Assembly: GCA_050949165.1 (NCBI GenBank)
Contig: JBMNFF010000001.1
Span: forward strand, 1,074,506-1,138,505
Source of the DNA: DAIOXA01 sp050949165
GTDB taxonomy: Bacteria > Bacillota > Proteinivoracia > UBA4975
Direction of reading: 5' to 3'
Length of the DNA stretch: 64,000 bases
Position 1 is the first letter of the stretch. Each line of letters opens with the position of its first letter. This document shows positions 1 to 8,061 of this stretch, one piece after another. The notes below the pieces were generated by a model that did no database searches, was not told where the DNA came from, and was given only the letters and a program-made list of their open reading frames with translations. A program made the position numbers and the translations under genes.

Positions 1-28
1 CCGGTAATACCAGCCCTTTGGCATGATT

Positions 29-553
29 TCAAACCTGCGGCTCGATCAGGCCGTAGTTGCCGTCCTTGCGCCGGTAGACGACATTGGCCTGGTTGGACTC
101 GGCATTGGTAAACACGAAGAAGTCGTGTCCCAGCAGGTTCATCTGCAGCACTGCCTCGTCGGGAAGCATGGGCTTGATGGCAAAGCGCTTGGTCTTGACA
201 ATCCTCGGTTCGTCTTCATCCCAGATTCTGCCGTCTTCACCGGCAGCCAAGCCGGTTTGCCTAGCTTTGCGGTTGATTCTGGTCTTGTATTTGCGGATTT
301 GGCGCTCCAGTTTCTCCACCACCAGGTCGATGGAGGCATACATGTCCGCCGATTCCTCTTCTGCCCTGATCAGCATTCCGCCATTGAGCAAGAGCATCGC
401 CTCTACCACGTGGGATTCCTTGACCACACTGAGGGTGACCTGAGCTTCGGTGTTGGCATCAAAGTACTTGGCTATCTTCCCTATTTTCTTTTCCACATGA
501 GCCCTGAGCGCGTCTGTTATTTCGATATTCTTACCCCGAGTAGTAATCCGCAT
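29..553 (-). CDS. hpf: Long-form ribosome hibernation promoting factor
   Basis: The 174-residue product starts MRITTRGKNIEIT and has the HPF/RaiA ribosome-binding domain over about residues 1-100. A basic linker (RKYKTRINRKAR) leads to a C-terminal domain of about 55 residues that ends in the typical NVVYRRKDGNYGLIEP stretch. Long-form HPF dimerises 70S ribosomes into inactive 100S particles in stationary phase. The ATG at 553 is chosen because AAGGAG lies eight bases upstream; the longer reading frame to 595 has no such site. The gene follows a cold-shock gene on the same strand. Family assignment is secure; expression under stress is inferred from the family. Confidence 0.95.
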   Translation of the reverse strand: MRITTRGKNIEITDALRAHVEKKIGKIAKYFDANTEAQVTLSVVKESHVVEAMLLLNGGMLIRAEEESADMYASIDLVVEKLERQIRKYKTRINRKARQTGLAAGEDGRIWDEDEPRIVKTKRFAIKPMLPDEAVLQMNLLGHDFFVFTNAESNQANVVYRRKDGNYGLIEPQV

Positions 554-616
554 ACAACCAACTCCTTTCAGTGCTGTACTATATTTATTCCCCAAATCCC
601 CATGAAATCCTGCCAG

Positions 617-645
617 TAAAAACTAAAATCCCGCCGAAGCGGGAT
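617..645 (-). terminator. Terminator after the cold-shock gene
   Basis: On the minus strand a 7-bp stem (ATCCCGC / GCGGGAT) with a TTCG loop is followed by a T-rich tract. It lies eight bases past the cold-shock stop codon and separates it from hpf. Confidence 0.8.
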
Positions 646-652
646 GGTTAGT

Positions 653-850
653 CTACAGTTTTACAACGTTTGCAGCTTGCAGGCCCTTGTCACTGTCCAC
701 CAAATCAAATTCGACAACGTCGCCTTCGTCAAGGGTTCTGTAACCTTCGCCTTGAATGGCGCTGTAGTGTACAAACACGTCGTCGCCATCCTCGCGCTGA
801 ATGAAACCCCAACCCTTTTTCTGATTAAACCACTTGACCTTTCCTTGCAC
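653..850 (-). CDS. Cold-shock protein, CspA/CspB family
   Basis: This is a 65-residue single cold-shock domain. The RNP1-like KGWGFIQ and RNP2-like DVFVHYSAI motifs are in place, as is the closing region GLQAANVVKL. Proteins of this family bind single-stranded nucleic acid and act as RNA chaperones in the cytoplasm. The start is a GTG at 850 preceded by GGAGGTAAG. The gene has its own promoter and its own terminator, so it is monocistronic. Length and motifs are normal for the family. Which csp paralogue it is cannot be told. Confidence 0.95.
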   Translation of the reverse strand: MQGKVKWFNQKKGWGFIQREDGDDVFVHYSAIQGEGYRTLDEGDVVEFDLVDSDKGLQAANVVKL

Positions 851-894
851 TAAAACTTACCTCCAAAAATGATGTAGCTTGTAAAGCTCGATTC

Positions 895-924
895 ATCCTA
901 CCATAGTAAAAAGGCCAATGTCAA
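895..924 (-). promoter_or_regulatory. Sigma-A-type promoter of the cold-shock gene
   Basis: TTGACA (919-924) and TAGGAT (895-900) on the minus strand are separated by 18 bases. They precede the cold-shock start by about 45 bases, leaving a short untranslated leader. Confidence 0.6.
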
Positions 925-1170
925 TTTTACCGAAAAAACTGTCAATGAAGTCCGACAGCTGACCTGGTCTTTGCCCCCACACTCGCCTGCTGGAGGGTTC
1001 GCGCTAACTACTGCCTCTCTCGGTTTTCCCGGCAGGACTTACTTCTAAGCCGCACCATGCTCGGCAGTTGGTTTTTTTTGCTGCCTTACGTGGGTCGTTT
1101 CGCCTGCGACTGGCCTCGACTTTCAACCACAGACCTGTCAGACATCATTAGAGTAACGTATTCTGACCAA
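925..1170. other. Intergenic stretch without a recognised gene
   Basis: No reading frame here has a ribosome site or a recognisable product. It lies between the cold-shock promoter and the 81-bp tandem repeat and holds a run of eight T at about 1072-1079. I see no tRNA or known RNA motif in it. Confidence 0.5.
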
Positions 1171-1413
1171 AATTGCAAAAGCAATTTTGGTCAGAATTGG
1201 GGACGGTCCTCAGCCCATTACCCCTTCCCACGGCAGGAGGCCCGTCCCATAAATTGCAAAAGCAATTTTGGTCAGAATTGGGGACGGTCCTCAGCCCATT
1301 ACCCCTTCCCACGGCAGGAGGCCCGTCCCATAAATTGCAAAAGCAATTTTGGTCAGAATTAGGGACGGTCCTCAGCCCATTACCCCTTCCCGCGGCAGGA
1401 GGCCCGCTCCCAT
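1171..1413. repeat. Three tandem copies of an 81-bp repeat with GGGACGGTCC core
   Basis: Near-identical units begin at about 1171, 1252 and 1333, each starting AATTGCAAAAGCAATTTTGG, itself a palindrome around GCAAAAGC. Each continues through GGGGACGGTCCTCAGCCC and ends near GGCCCGTCCC. The third copy differs at a few bases, for example TTAGGG for TTGGGG and CGCGG for CACGG. Because 81 is a multiple of three the units read through as open frames, but no ribosome site or codon bias suggests translation. The core matches the dispersed GGGACGG family found elsewhere in the window. Confidence 0.9.
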
Positions 1414-1418
1414 CTCCA

Positions 1419-2069
1419 TCAGGCCGCCAGGGTCAGCACCAACACCCTCCTGGCCCCGGCTCTGATGAGGGCGCCGGCGCAGGCGTCGGCGGTAGCGCCG
1501 GTGGTAAAGACATCGTCCACCAGCCAGATATTTCCCGTCAGGTCTTGTCGGCGGGCATGGATATAATCCTCCAGACCCTGAAGGCGCTGGTGCCCGCTCA
1601 GAAATACCTGGGGCTGCCTGCCCGGCCGCCGGGCCAGAGCCCGGACCAGCGGTGCGCCGACATTCCTGGCCAGTTCCCGGGCCGTTAAGCCCACGGCGTC
1701 AAAATAGCGCCAGTGCTTCCCCGCCGCCGGCGCCGGCGTCACGGCCTGGGGCTTGGGAAAGCCGGCTTCCCCGGCCAGCCTGGCCAACTCCCGGGCCAGC
1801 TCCATCGTTACCCTCCGGTCCCGGGCAAACTTGGCGGCCTGGACCACCTTGCGCCAGGGCCCCAGATAATGGGCCAGGGAGAGCACCCGGCTATATCTGT
1901 GATCCAGGGGGGCGCAGGTGCGCCCCCCGCAGATTCGCCCACAGCGAATACAACCCCTGAGCCCGGTAAACTCCACCTGGGCCAGACATTGGGAGCAGAG
2001 GCCGAACTTCTCCCGGACATTCCGGCGACAATTCAAGCAGAGTGGCGGAAACAGGGCGTCCATCGCCAT
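1419..2069 (-). CDS. comF: ComF family protein (ComFC-type phosphoribosyltransferase)
   Basis: The product is about 216 residues. Its N terminus holds a four-cysteine zinc-ribbon-like set (CLNC, CSQC, then CIRCGRICGGRTC). A PRTase-like domain follows, ending in the PRPP-loop segment IWLVDDVFTTGATADACAGAL. Proteins of this family are needed for DNA uptake in competent Bacillus. The start is the ATG at 2069, with a second ATG two codons later. Purine-rich AGGTGGAAGGGTG precedes it, and a longer TTG-started frame to 2135 is less likely. It lies downstream of a polysaccharide deacetylase on the same strand. The neighbourhood with hpf resembles the comF-hpf order known in Bacillus. Confidence 0.9.
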   Translation of the reverse strand: MAMDALFPPLCLNCRRNVREKFGLCSQCLAQVEFTGLRGCIRCGRICGGRTCAPLDHRYSRVLSLAHYLGPWRKVVQAAKFARDRRVTMELARELARLAGEAGFPKPQAVTPAPAAGKHWRYFDAVGLTARELARNVGAPLVRALARRPGRQPQVFLSGHQRLQGLEDYIHARRQDLTGNIWLVDDVFTTGATADACAGALIRAGARRVLVLTLAA

Positions 2070-2136
2070 CACCCTTCCACCTGATCTTTCGGAGGTAATT
2101 CTCCACCCGCCGCCGTCAATCCTGCCCCTGGCCAAA

Positions 2137-3009
2137 CTATTCCAGGTAGTCGGAAATCAGGACAAATTCATAGCCCCGGGCCCTGGCCTCATCGATAAAT
2201 CGGGGCAGCACCTCCAGGGTAACCTGGGGACCGTCGTGAAAGAGGACGATGCACCCGGGCTTGAGCCCCGAGAGGGCCCTGTTCAGGACGATTTCCGGAT
2301 CATCGTACTGCCAGTCCCGGGTGTCCACATTCCAGAGGACCAGCCGATAGCCCAGGGTCTCGGACACCTGGCGGACCTCTTCATTCCACTCGCCATAGGG
2401 TGGCCGCAGATAGGGCTGGGCCACCGCACCTGTGGCTGCCAAGGCCTGGGCGCTGTCGTCCACTTGGGCGATAATCTCCTCCCGCCCCAGCCCGGTGAGG
2501 TGGGGATGAGACCAAGTGTGGTTGGCAATCTCACAACCGGCCTCGACGATGGCCCGGACCAAGGCCGGCCGCTTTTGGGCATGGGAGCCCAGGAGAAAAA
2601 ATGTAGCCGGCGCTTCCTTCTCCTCCAGGATGGCCAGCAACTTCCCCAGGGTGGACCTGGGACCATCGTCAAAGGTCAGGGCAATTACTTTGTCGTCGGT
2701 GGGCAGACTGCGGAAGACAACACTCCCCTCCCCGGTCCCTTGACCTTCTGCCTTCGCCTCTTCCTGCATTCCCTCGGCCGCGGGCAGCCGCCGGGGAGCG
2801 GGGATCCTCTCGTGATTCCACTGGGGATGCAAGATCACCATCACATCCCGAAGGCCGGGGGCGGTGCTTTTGGCAGCGGGCAGAGGTTGTCCGTCGGCCT
2901 TGACGGCCCTGCTCTCCATGGCAGCAAGGCCATGGGGATACAATAGCAGACAGACCAAGGCGATATTTGCCAGGAAGAAACCCAAGTTAATCAGGAAATT
3001 TCTACCCAT
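2137..3009 (-). CDS. Membrane-anchored polysaccharide deacetylase (NodB domain, CE4)
   Basis: The 290-residue product has an uncleaved or signal-type N-terminal helix (about residues 6-24), a linker of 75 residues and a NodB homology domain. Catalytic and metal residues are visible: TFDDGP with D114/D115, and the zinc-binding HTWSH with H164 and H168. RPPYGEWN and VLFHDG follow as later CE4 motifs. Such enzymes deacetylate peptidoglycan or other N-acetylated wall glycans outside the membrane. The ATG at 3009 is preceded by AAGGGGGG. The substrate cannot be read from sequence. It is co-directional with comF, 67 bases upstream of that gene. Confidence 0.92.
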   Translation of the reverse strand: MGRNFLINLGFFLANIALVCLLLYPHGLAAMESRAVKADGQPLPAAKSTAPGLRDVMVILHPQWNHERIPAPRRLPAAEGMQEEAKAEGQGTGEGSVVFRSLPTDDKVIALTFDDGPRSTLGKLLAILEEKEAPATFFLLGSHAQKRPALVRAIVEAGCEIANHTWSHPHLTGLGREEIIAQVDDSAQALAATGAVAQPYLRPPYGEWNEEVRQVSETLGYRLVLWNVDTRDWQYDDPEIVLNRALSGLKPGCIVLFHDGPQVTLEVLPRFIDEARARGYEFVLISDYLE

Positions 3010-3067
3010 AGTACAGCCCCCCTTTTCCATACAATTTATGTGACAGGGGGGCACGGTATGAAAGATA

Positions 3068-3601
3068 TTACTCTTGGGCCAGGACGGCCCGGATCAAGTC
3101 GAGCATTTGGCGCAAGCTTGGATTCCCCTGCCGGGACAGCATCCCTCCGCGCTCCAGCTCCCGCAGGACCAGTTGAGCCCGGAGCAGGCGATTGCGCAGG
3201 CTGGCCACCGAGAGGGCGCATTCCACCACATTGCCTCCCTCTAATTCCACTCTGCTACCCTTGCCCTGGGGGTGAACAGCCCGGACAGCCAGCAAATTTA
3301 GATAACCCGTCCTCTCTCCGCATTTTCCCAGGGCCAGGGGAACCAGAACCATTTCTGAACTCAGGGGAAGGGGCAGGTAGTTGCGGCCATGGAGCAACCT
3401 GCTGCACCGCTGGCGCAGGGCCACCAGGTCCACTGCATAGTGCCGGGCCATGGCTTCCAAAATGGCCCGGTTGCGCCGGGGGTCGTACACGCGCTTTCCA
3501 TCCAGCAGGAACAGCTCGCTGACCCGCCCCTGACCCTCCAGGCAGACAGAACGCATGGCGGTTAAGTTGGCGGCAAATACAGGTGTGGGTATTTTCTGCA
3601 A
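3068..3601 (-). CDS. Possible ComK-like competence regulator
   Basis: A 177-residue soluble protein. The layout recalls ComK: a conserved Cys followed by a short linker, a hydrophobic MVLVPLAL strand, a Gly/Tyr turn (GERTGYLNL), a charged strand with NVVECALS, and then a helix rich in Arg/Leu (LRNRLLRAQLVLREL). ComK activates DNA-uptake genes in bacilli. I infer the relation from pattern only. The neighbouring comF gives mild support. The start is a TTG at 3601 with AAGGAGG nine bases upstream; an out-of-frame GTG lies next to it. If it is not ComK-like, it is an unknown conserved protein. Confidence 0.4.
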   Translation of the reverse strand: MQKIPTPVFAANLTAMRSVCLEGQGRVSELFLLDGKRVYDPRRNRAILEAMARHYAVDLVALRQRCSRLLHGRNYLPLPLSSEMVLVPLALGKCGERTGYLNLLAVRAVHPQGKGSRVELEGGNVVECALSVASLRNRLLRAQLVLRELERGGMLSRQGNPSLRQMLDLIRAVLAQE

Positions 3602-3704
3602 GCACTGAACCCTCCTTGCGAATTCCCCCTGCTACAGTATATGGCCGGCCCGGGACATGTTTCTGTGCCAGACTCCCGCCGGACAAAAGGGCTAGGCAGA
3701 CATA

Positions 3705-3733
3705 AAGGGAGCGGGGATTCCTCCCCGCCCCAA
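3705..3733 (-). terminator. Weak GC-rich hairpin after DUF2922
   Basis: An inverted repeat around GGAGCGGGGATTCCTCCCCG lies just past the DUF2922 stop codon. On the minus strand only a short T-rich stretch follows, so termination is uncertain. Confidence 0.4.
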
Positions 3734-3745
3734 AGCTTTGGCCGC

Positions 3746-3964
3746 CTAAAACTCGATAATCGCATCCTCGTCCCTGGAGACCACCACCGCCCTGACCTTG
3801 CTGACCAGGCCGCCGCCGGAAGTAATCACCACATCGGCAGCCAGGATCTGGTCCATGGCCTGCTCTACTGCCTGGGGGTCCAGTTCATCCAGGGGATCCG
3901 GGATGTTCAAGCTCACCCTGTTCCCCGCCAGGTTCAAAAACACCAATTGCAGGGTTTTGTTCAC
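3746..3964 (-). CDS. DUF2922 family small protein
   Basis: This 72-residue protein matches the DUF2922 pattern: KTLQLVFLNLAGNRVSLNI, then a PLDELDPQAVEQAMDQI helix and TSGGGLVSKVRAVVVSRD. Its function is unknown. It sits 33 bases downstream of a DUF1659 gene, a pairing common in Firmicutes. The GTG at 3964 is taken as start because GGAGG lies eight bases before it; the upstream ATG at 3970 would be only two bases from that site. The length is normal for the family. Confidence 0.85.
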   Translation of the reverse strand: MNKTLQLVFLNLAGNRVSLNIPDPLDELDPQAVEQAMDQILAADVVITSGGGLVSKVRAVVVSRDEDAIIEF

Positions 3965-3997
3965 ATGCATCACCTCCCTCGCCAAAATCTCCCGGCC

Positions 3998-4222
3998 CTA
4001 GGCCTGGGCGAGCACGGAATTGTCTATCCGGCGCACCTCTGCCACCGGATATTTCTGCAGGCCGGAAATGGCAGCGGCAACCGCCCACAGGGCCTCGTCG
4101 CTGCCGTCGGACTTGACATTGGCCAGGGTCCGGGTGCTGTAAATCGGCTGATCCTGTTCGTCCACCCCTACCTGGTAGCGAACAGACAGGCGCGAGTTAA
4201 GCGCAACTCTCTCCACAGGCAT
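3998..4222 (-). CDS. DUF1659 family small protein
   Basis: The product is 74 residues, with the DUF1659 layout: RLSVRYQVGVDEQDQPIYS, the central TLANVKSDGSDEALWAVA and a closing YPVAEVRRIDNSVL. No function is known for the family. The ATG at 4222 has GGGAGG eight bases upstream. It lies 40 bases downstream of the small sigma factor gene and just before DUF2922, so the three probably form one transcript. No signal peptide or membrane segment is visible. Confidence 0.88.
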   Translation of the reverse strand: MPVERVALNSRLSVRYQVGVDEQDQPIYSTRTLANVKSDGSDEALWAVAAAISGLQKYPVAEVRRIDNSVLAQA

Positions 4223-4262
4223 ACCTGTCACCTCCCTTCACTTTACCAGGTGCCGGGAGGGT

Positions 4263-4724
4263 TCAGTTTTTACTACGGGACTGGCGCCTGAGGGCTTCCA
4301 GACCCCGTTGCTTATGAGTGTGAACGGCGGAGAGGGATAGCCCCAGCTGCCGGGCTATTTCCCTCAGGGGCAAATCGTCTCGATAGTACATCGCCAGGAC
4401 CTGCCGCTGGCGTCGGGTCAAACCCGCCACCAGCTCGTCAAACCCGTCCCTTGGCGGTCCGGGCTGGGGCATTTCCTCCACCAGGCTGGAAGAGCGCCAG
4501 AACAGGGCATCCCGGCGATACCGGCGCAGGACATCTGCCAGGGCCGCCCGCACCCGGCACCGATAAAAGGCGGGACGAGCCCCCAACTCCGGGCGGTAAT
4601 CCCTCCGGGCCTTGATAAGCGCCAACCAGGCCTCCTGGGCCAAATCCTCCCCCTCCAGCCCCGGGCCCCGGTAGCGCCTGACCATGGCCCGGACCAAGGG
4701 GGTATACTGACAAAGCTCATCCAT
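4263..4724 (-). CDS. Small sigma-70 family RNA polymerase sigma factor
   Basis: A 153-residue protein with sigma region 2 (about residues 8-75: YTPLVRAMVRRYRGPGLEGEDLAQEAWLALI is its start) and region 4 (about 105-150) carrying a helix-turn-helix, REIARQLGLSLSAVHTH. Such factors redirect RNA polymerase to a small regulon. No anti-sigma gene is adjacent. The ATG at 4724 is preceded by GGGGAGG at an ideal distance. The DUF1659 and DUF2922 genes follow on the same strand and may be co-transcribed. Whether it is an ECF factor or a SigI/YvrI-like factor cannot be settled. Confidence 0.85.
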   Translation of the reverse strand: MDELCQYTPLVRAMVRRYRGPGLEGEDLAQEAWLALIKARRDYRPELGARPAFYRCRVRAALADVLRRYRRDALFWRSSSLVEEMPQPGPPRDGFDELVAGLTRRQRQVLAMYYRDDLPLREIARQLGLSLSAVHTHKQRGLEALRRQSRSKN

Positions 4725-4888
4725 CCTTACTGCCTCCCCGGCCGGCCATATTTTCCCCGGGGAGTTTAAGTTTAAGGGTCAGGGCCGGGGTGTGCAAAGG
4801 GAAGAGCGCGCCCCCAGCAGCCCCCGCCGGCGGCAGGGGCGCGGGAATCGCGCTCTCGCCCGGGGAATAGGCCCTCAGCCGAAAAAAG

Positions 4889-4918
4889 GCAAAAAAAATA
4901 CCGGCCTCAACCGGTATT
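4889..4918 (-). terminator. Terminator of the glycosyltransferase-like gene
   Basis: The minus strand shows AATACCGG-TTGA-GGCCGGTATT followed by eight T. The hairpin overlaps the stop codon of the upstream gene. Confidence 0.85.
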
Positions 4919-5383
4919 GACATCTGCCCGCCTTGCCATTTGCCCACTGCTGTGTTTGGGAGCCGTTTTCTGAAGGATGTAGCGGGCCGCCTTCAGGGCT
5001 TCTTTTACATGCAGCACCCGCAAATCCAGGATCAGGACGCCTTGGCGAAATTCCTCCAGGACTTCGCCCACTTGAGTCTCTTCCAGGGTGCGGAGGTGAA
5101 GGAAAGAAAATTCCCTGACCAGTCGGCGCAGAATTGCCAGTGTCTGGTCTTGGGAACCCAGGTCGACAACCAGCACCCGGCCCGGAACTGAATAACCCCC
5201 TAAGAAGTAACAGTCCAGGGCCAGCTGGCGGAACAGGCCTTCTACACTATCCTGATTGTTCTTGACCAGGAATAACAAACTTACCTGGGGAGGGACAAAT
5301 CGGAAGGAGAGTAACCAGCGCCAGATTGTCAAAGCCAACTGCCAAAGTCCGAACAGGGCCAGCAGCCAAAGTACGGTATCCAT
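4907..5383 (-). CDS. Membrane-anchored glycosyltransferase-2-like short protein
   Basis: The 158-residue product has one N-terminal membrane helix (about residues 3-25). A segment follows that resembles the first half of a GT-A fold: VSLLFLVKNNQDSVEGL, then LVVDLGSQDQTLAILRRL, in the place of the usual D-x-S-x-D-x-T motif. It stops well before a full catalytic domain, so it may be an inactive or regulatory relative. The ATG at 5383 follows GGGGGTGAAGGG. The gene ends inside its own terminator, and its promoter side faces metK. Function unknown. Confidence 0.6.
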   Translation of the reverse strand: MDTVLWLLALFGLWQLALTIWRWLLSFRFVPPQVSLLFLVKNNQDSVEGLFRQLALDCYFLGGYSVPGRVLVVDLGSQDQTLAILRRLVREFSFLHLRTLEETQVGEVLEEFRQGVLILDLRVLHVKEALKAARYILQKTAPKHSSGQMARRADVNTG

Positions 5384-5561
5384 GCCCTTCACCCCCGCAC
5401 TCTATATATATGCGGAGGGAGGAAGAAAGTTGTTTGGGAGGGACAAAAGGAAGCTATCCGGCGCAACCCCCTGGATATCTCCCCGGGCTCTCCGGCAATG
5501 CTCGTCATTCAAGAGCAGCAGGCTGGCGGGGTCAATGTCCTGTATAACCAAATCTAAACTG

Positions 5562-5590
5562 TTAAGGCCCGACCAAATGGTCGGGCCCTA
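5562..5590 (-). terminator. Hairpin after metK
   Basis: A perfect 10-bp stem (GGCCCGACCA / TGGTCGGGCC) lies directly past the metK stop codon. The T-run is better on the plus side, so termination of metK is likely but not certain. Confidence 0.6.
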
Positions 5591-5593
5591 ATT

Positions 5594-6784
5594 TTATTCT
5601 TCCAGTCCTGCCTCCCGGCGCAGCACCTCGGCCTTGTCGGTCTTTTCCCAGGGCAGGTCCAAGTCGGTGCGGCCCATGTGGCCGTACGCAGCGACCTGCC
5701 GGTAGATGGGGCGGCGCAGGTTCATGTCCCGGATGATGCCGCCGGTGCTGAGGTCAAAGTGCTTGGCAATCAGCTCTTCTATCTTGGCATTGGGCACCTT
5801 GCCGGTGCCGAAGGTCTCCACGCTGATGGAAACCGGCTGGGCCACGCCAATGGCATAGGCCAACTGCACTTCGCACTTGTCGGCCAGGCCGGCGGCCACC
5901 ACATTCTTGGCAACCCAGCGGGCAGCATAGGCCCCGGAGCGGTCCACCTTGGTGGGGTCCTTGCCCGAGAAGGCGCCGCCGCCGTGGCGGGAATAGCCGC
6001 CGTAAGTATCCACGATGATCTTGCGCCCGGTGAGTCCGGCATCCCCCTGGGGTCCTCCCACCACAAAGCGGCCGGTGGGGTTTATGTAGTACTTGGTCCC
6101 GGCATCCAGGAGGTCGGCGGGGATGGACTTCTTGACCACTTCTTCGATGATCTCCTCCCGCAGCCGCTCCAAGGGAATATCCGGCTTGTGCTGGGCCGAA
6201 ACCACCACGGTGTGGACCCGGGCAGGCTTGCCGTCGATATATTCCACGGTGACCTGGGTCTTGCCGTCGGGACGAAGGTAAGGGAGAATCCGCTCCTTGC
6301 GCACCTCGGCCAGGCGCCGGGCCATGGTATGGGCCAAGGCGATGGGCATGGGCATCAATTCCGGGGTCTCAGCGCAGGCAAAGCCGAACATCATCCCCTG
6401 ATCCCCTGCCCCCACCTGCTCGCCGTCTTTCTGCTCCCTGGCCTCCAGGGCTGTATCCACCCCCAGGGCGATGTCCGGGGACTGCTCGTCGATGGCAGTG
6501 AGGACGGCGCAGGTATCCCCGTCAAAGCCGTACTTGGCCCGGGTGTATCCGATTTTGCGCACTGTGTCCCGGACCAGGGAGGGGATGTCCACATAGCACT
6601 CGGTGGTAATCTCTCCCGTCACCAGGACCAGGCCGGTGGTGACCATGGTCTCGGCGGCTACCCGGGCATAGGGGTCGGCTTCTAGTATCGCATCTAAGAT
6701 GGCATCGGATATCTGATCGGCGACCTTGTCGGGATGGCCCTCGGTAACTGATTCGGAAGTAAACAAGAACCTGTCAGCTTTCAA
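5594..6784 (-). CDS. metK: S-adenosylmethionine synthetase
   Basis: This enzyme makes S-adenosylmethionine from methionine and ATP. The 396-residue product begins MKADRFLFTSESVTEGHPDK and carries the family hallmarks GAGDQGMMFG and GGGAFSGKDPTKVDRS. The TTG at 6784 is chosen as start because GGAGG lies eight bases upstream and it gives the usual N terminus; earlier in-frame starts would swallow the ribosome site. A SAM-I riboswitch with terminator precedes it, so expression should fall when SAM is plentiful. The gene is monocistronic and normal in length. Confidence 0.98.
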   Translation of the reverse strand: MKADRFLFTSESVTEGHPDKVADQISDAILDAILEADPYARVAAETMVTTGLVLVTGEITTECYVDIPSLVRDTVRKIGYTRAKYGFDGDTCAVLTAIDEQSPDIALGVDTALEAREQKDGEQVGAGDQGMMFGFACAETPELMPMPIALAHTMARRLAEVRKERILPYLRPDGKTQVTVEYIDGKPARVHTVVVSAQHKPDIPLERLREEIIEEVVKKSIPADLLDAGTKYYINPTGRFVVGGPQGDAGLTGRKIIVDTYGGYSRHGGGAFSGKDPTKVDRSGAYAARWVAKNVVAAGLADKCEVQLAYAIGVAQPVSISVETFGTGKVPNAKIEELIAKHFDLSTGGIIRDMNLRRPIYRQVAAYGHMGRTDLDLPWEKTDKAEVLRREAGLEE

Positions 6785-6821
6785 TTCCAACACCTCCACA
6801 AATATTCTGCTCAAACTGGCA

Positions 6822-6851
6822 ACAAAAAACCCCTTCAGGTTTGAAAGGGTT
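6822..6851 (-). terminator. SAM riboswitch terminator stem
   Basis: On the minus strand, AACCCTTTC pairs with GAAGGGGTT and six T follow. It lies between the SAM aptamer and metK and is the likely expression platform. Confidence 0.9.
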
Positions 6852-6859
6852 CGTCACCC

Positions 6860-6942
6860 CTCATCTGCGGGAATTGGCACCGTGCCCCGTGGCCGGTTGC
6901 CGGGTTTCATCGGGCCCGCCCCTCCACCTCTCTCGATAAGAG
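6860..6942 (-). promoter_or_regulatory. SAM-I (S-box) riboswitch aptamer
   Basis: The minus strand reads CTCTTATCGAGAG, then GTGGAGGG, GGCCCGATGAAACCCGGCAA, GGTGCCAATTCC and AGATGAG. These are the conserved S-box blocks in order, with P1 formed by CTTATC and GATGAG. Binding of SAM is expected to favour the downstream terminator and stop metK transcription. The match to the known class is essentially complete. Confidence 0.97.
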
Positions 6943-7106
6943 CTCTATGCAGTTAGGGTCATTTTATCTGAGCAGGGGAGAAATGTCAATTGCCCCGCCG
7001 CTCTTTCTTCCCGGCACGGATAAATCCGGAAGAATTGTTGTAAAAGTAGGACTGCCCCCCTCCATTGTCGAATACATATGCAAAGAAAAATCTGGAGGGA
7101 AGGATT

Positions 7107-8048
7107 ATGGACAAGGTGCTAATCGGCATCGACCTGGGCGGGACCAACATCCAGGGAGCCGCCGCCAGCGGCGAGGAAATCCTGCGCCGGGGCAAGATCG
7201 CCACCCGGGCCGCCCTGGGCCCGGAGACAGTGTTGGCGGATATCGCCGCCCTGGCCCTGGAACTGGCCCAGGGCAAAGAAATTGCCGCCATAGGCTTGGG
7301 CGCCCCCGGGCTCCTGGATTTGGAGCGGGGAATCTGCCTCTTCTCAGGCAATTTGCGCTGGCAAGGAGTTGCCCTCACCCAGCCCCTTTCCGATGAGCTG
7401 GGGGCCCCCGTCTTTCTGGACAATGACGTGCGGGTGGCCGCCCTGGGCGAACTGTCCCAAGGCAAGGCCAAGGGCTGCAAGGACTTTATCTATCTGACGG
7501 TGGGCACCGGCATCGGCTCCGGAATCTTCATCGACGGCCGCCTGCTTCGGGGACCCCGCTGGTCAGCCGGGGAAGTAGGCCATATGATTCTGGACCCCCA
7601 GGGCCCCCACTGCACCTGCGGCAGGCAGGGCTGCCTGGAGGCCCTGGCCTCGGCCACGGCCATAGCCCGGGAAGGGCGCGCCGCAGCGGCAGCGAACCCC
7701 GCCAGCCTCCTCAACACCCTGGCCGGCTCCCCCGAGGAAATCGACGCCGCCAAGGTCTTTGAGGCAGCCTCCGCCGGCGACCCGGCCGCAAGCCAGGTGG
7801 TGGATACCGCCATGAACTGGCTGGGGATAGGCGTGGCCAACCTCATCAACATCTTCAACCCCCGGCTGGTGGTCATAGGCGGCGGCGTTTCCCTGGCGGG
7901 AGAGCAGCTCCTGGCCCCGGTCCGGGCCCAGGTTCAGCGCTACTGCATGGAGGTGCAAAAGGAAACCGTCACCGTCACCACCTCGGCCCTGGACGACAGC
8001 GCCGGGGTGGCCGGCGCCCTGGAGCTGGCGCGCCGGCGCCTGGGTTGA
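7107..8048 (+). CDS. ROK family sugar kinase (probable glucokinase)
   Basis: The 313-residue product has the ATP-binding GIDLGGTNI at the N terminus, the catalytic-region FLDNDVRVAALGE, and the ROK zinc signature GH-x9-HCTCGRQGCLE. Enzymes of this family phosphorylate glucose or related hexoses in the cytoplasm. The ATG at 7107 has GGAGGG in front. It opens a tight plus-strand operon with aldolase, isomerase and PfkB kinase genes, which fits a glucokinase supplying an upper-glycolysis module. N-acetylmannosamine or mannose kinase activity cannot be excluded. Confidence 0.92.
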   Translation: MDKVLIGIDLGGTNIQGAAASGEEILRRGKIATRAALGPETVLADIAALALELAQGKEIAAIGLGAPGLLDLERGICLFSGNLRWQGVALTQPLSDELGAPVFLDNDVRVAALGELSQGKAKGCKDFIYLTVGTGIGSGIFIDGRLLRGPRWSAGEVGHMILDPQGPHCTCGRQGCLEALASATAIAREGRAAAAANPASLLNTLAGSPEEIDAAKVFEAASAGDPAASQVVDTAMNWLGIGVANLINIFNPRLVVIGGGVSLAGEQLLAPVRAQVQRYCMEVQKETVTVTTSALDDSAGVAGALELARRRLG

Positions 8049-8061
8049 GGAGGATAAACCC

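Noticed and set aside
1057..1688. Open frames running through the 81-bp tandem repeats
   Set aside because: They are open because the repeat length is a multiple of three. They lack ribosome sites and the second runs antisense into comF.
5401..5565. A minus-strand frame of about 50 codons between metK and the glycosyltransferase-like gene
   Set aside because: It has a somewhat protein-like look (LVIQDIDPASLLLLNDEH) but no start with a ribosome site and overlaps the metK hairpin. A decayed gene is possible but not supportable.
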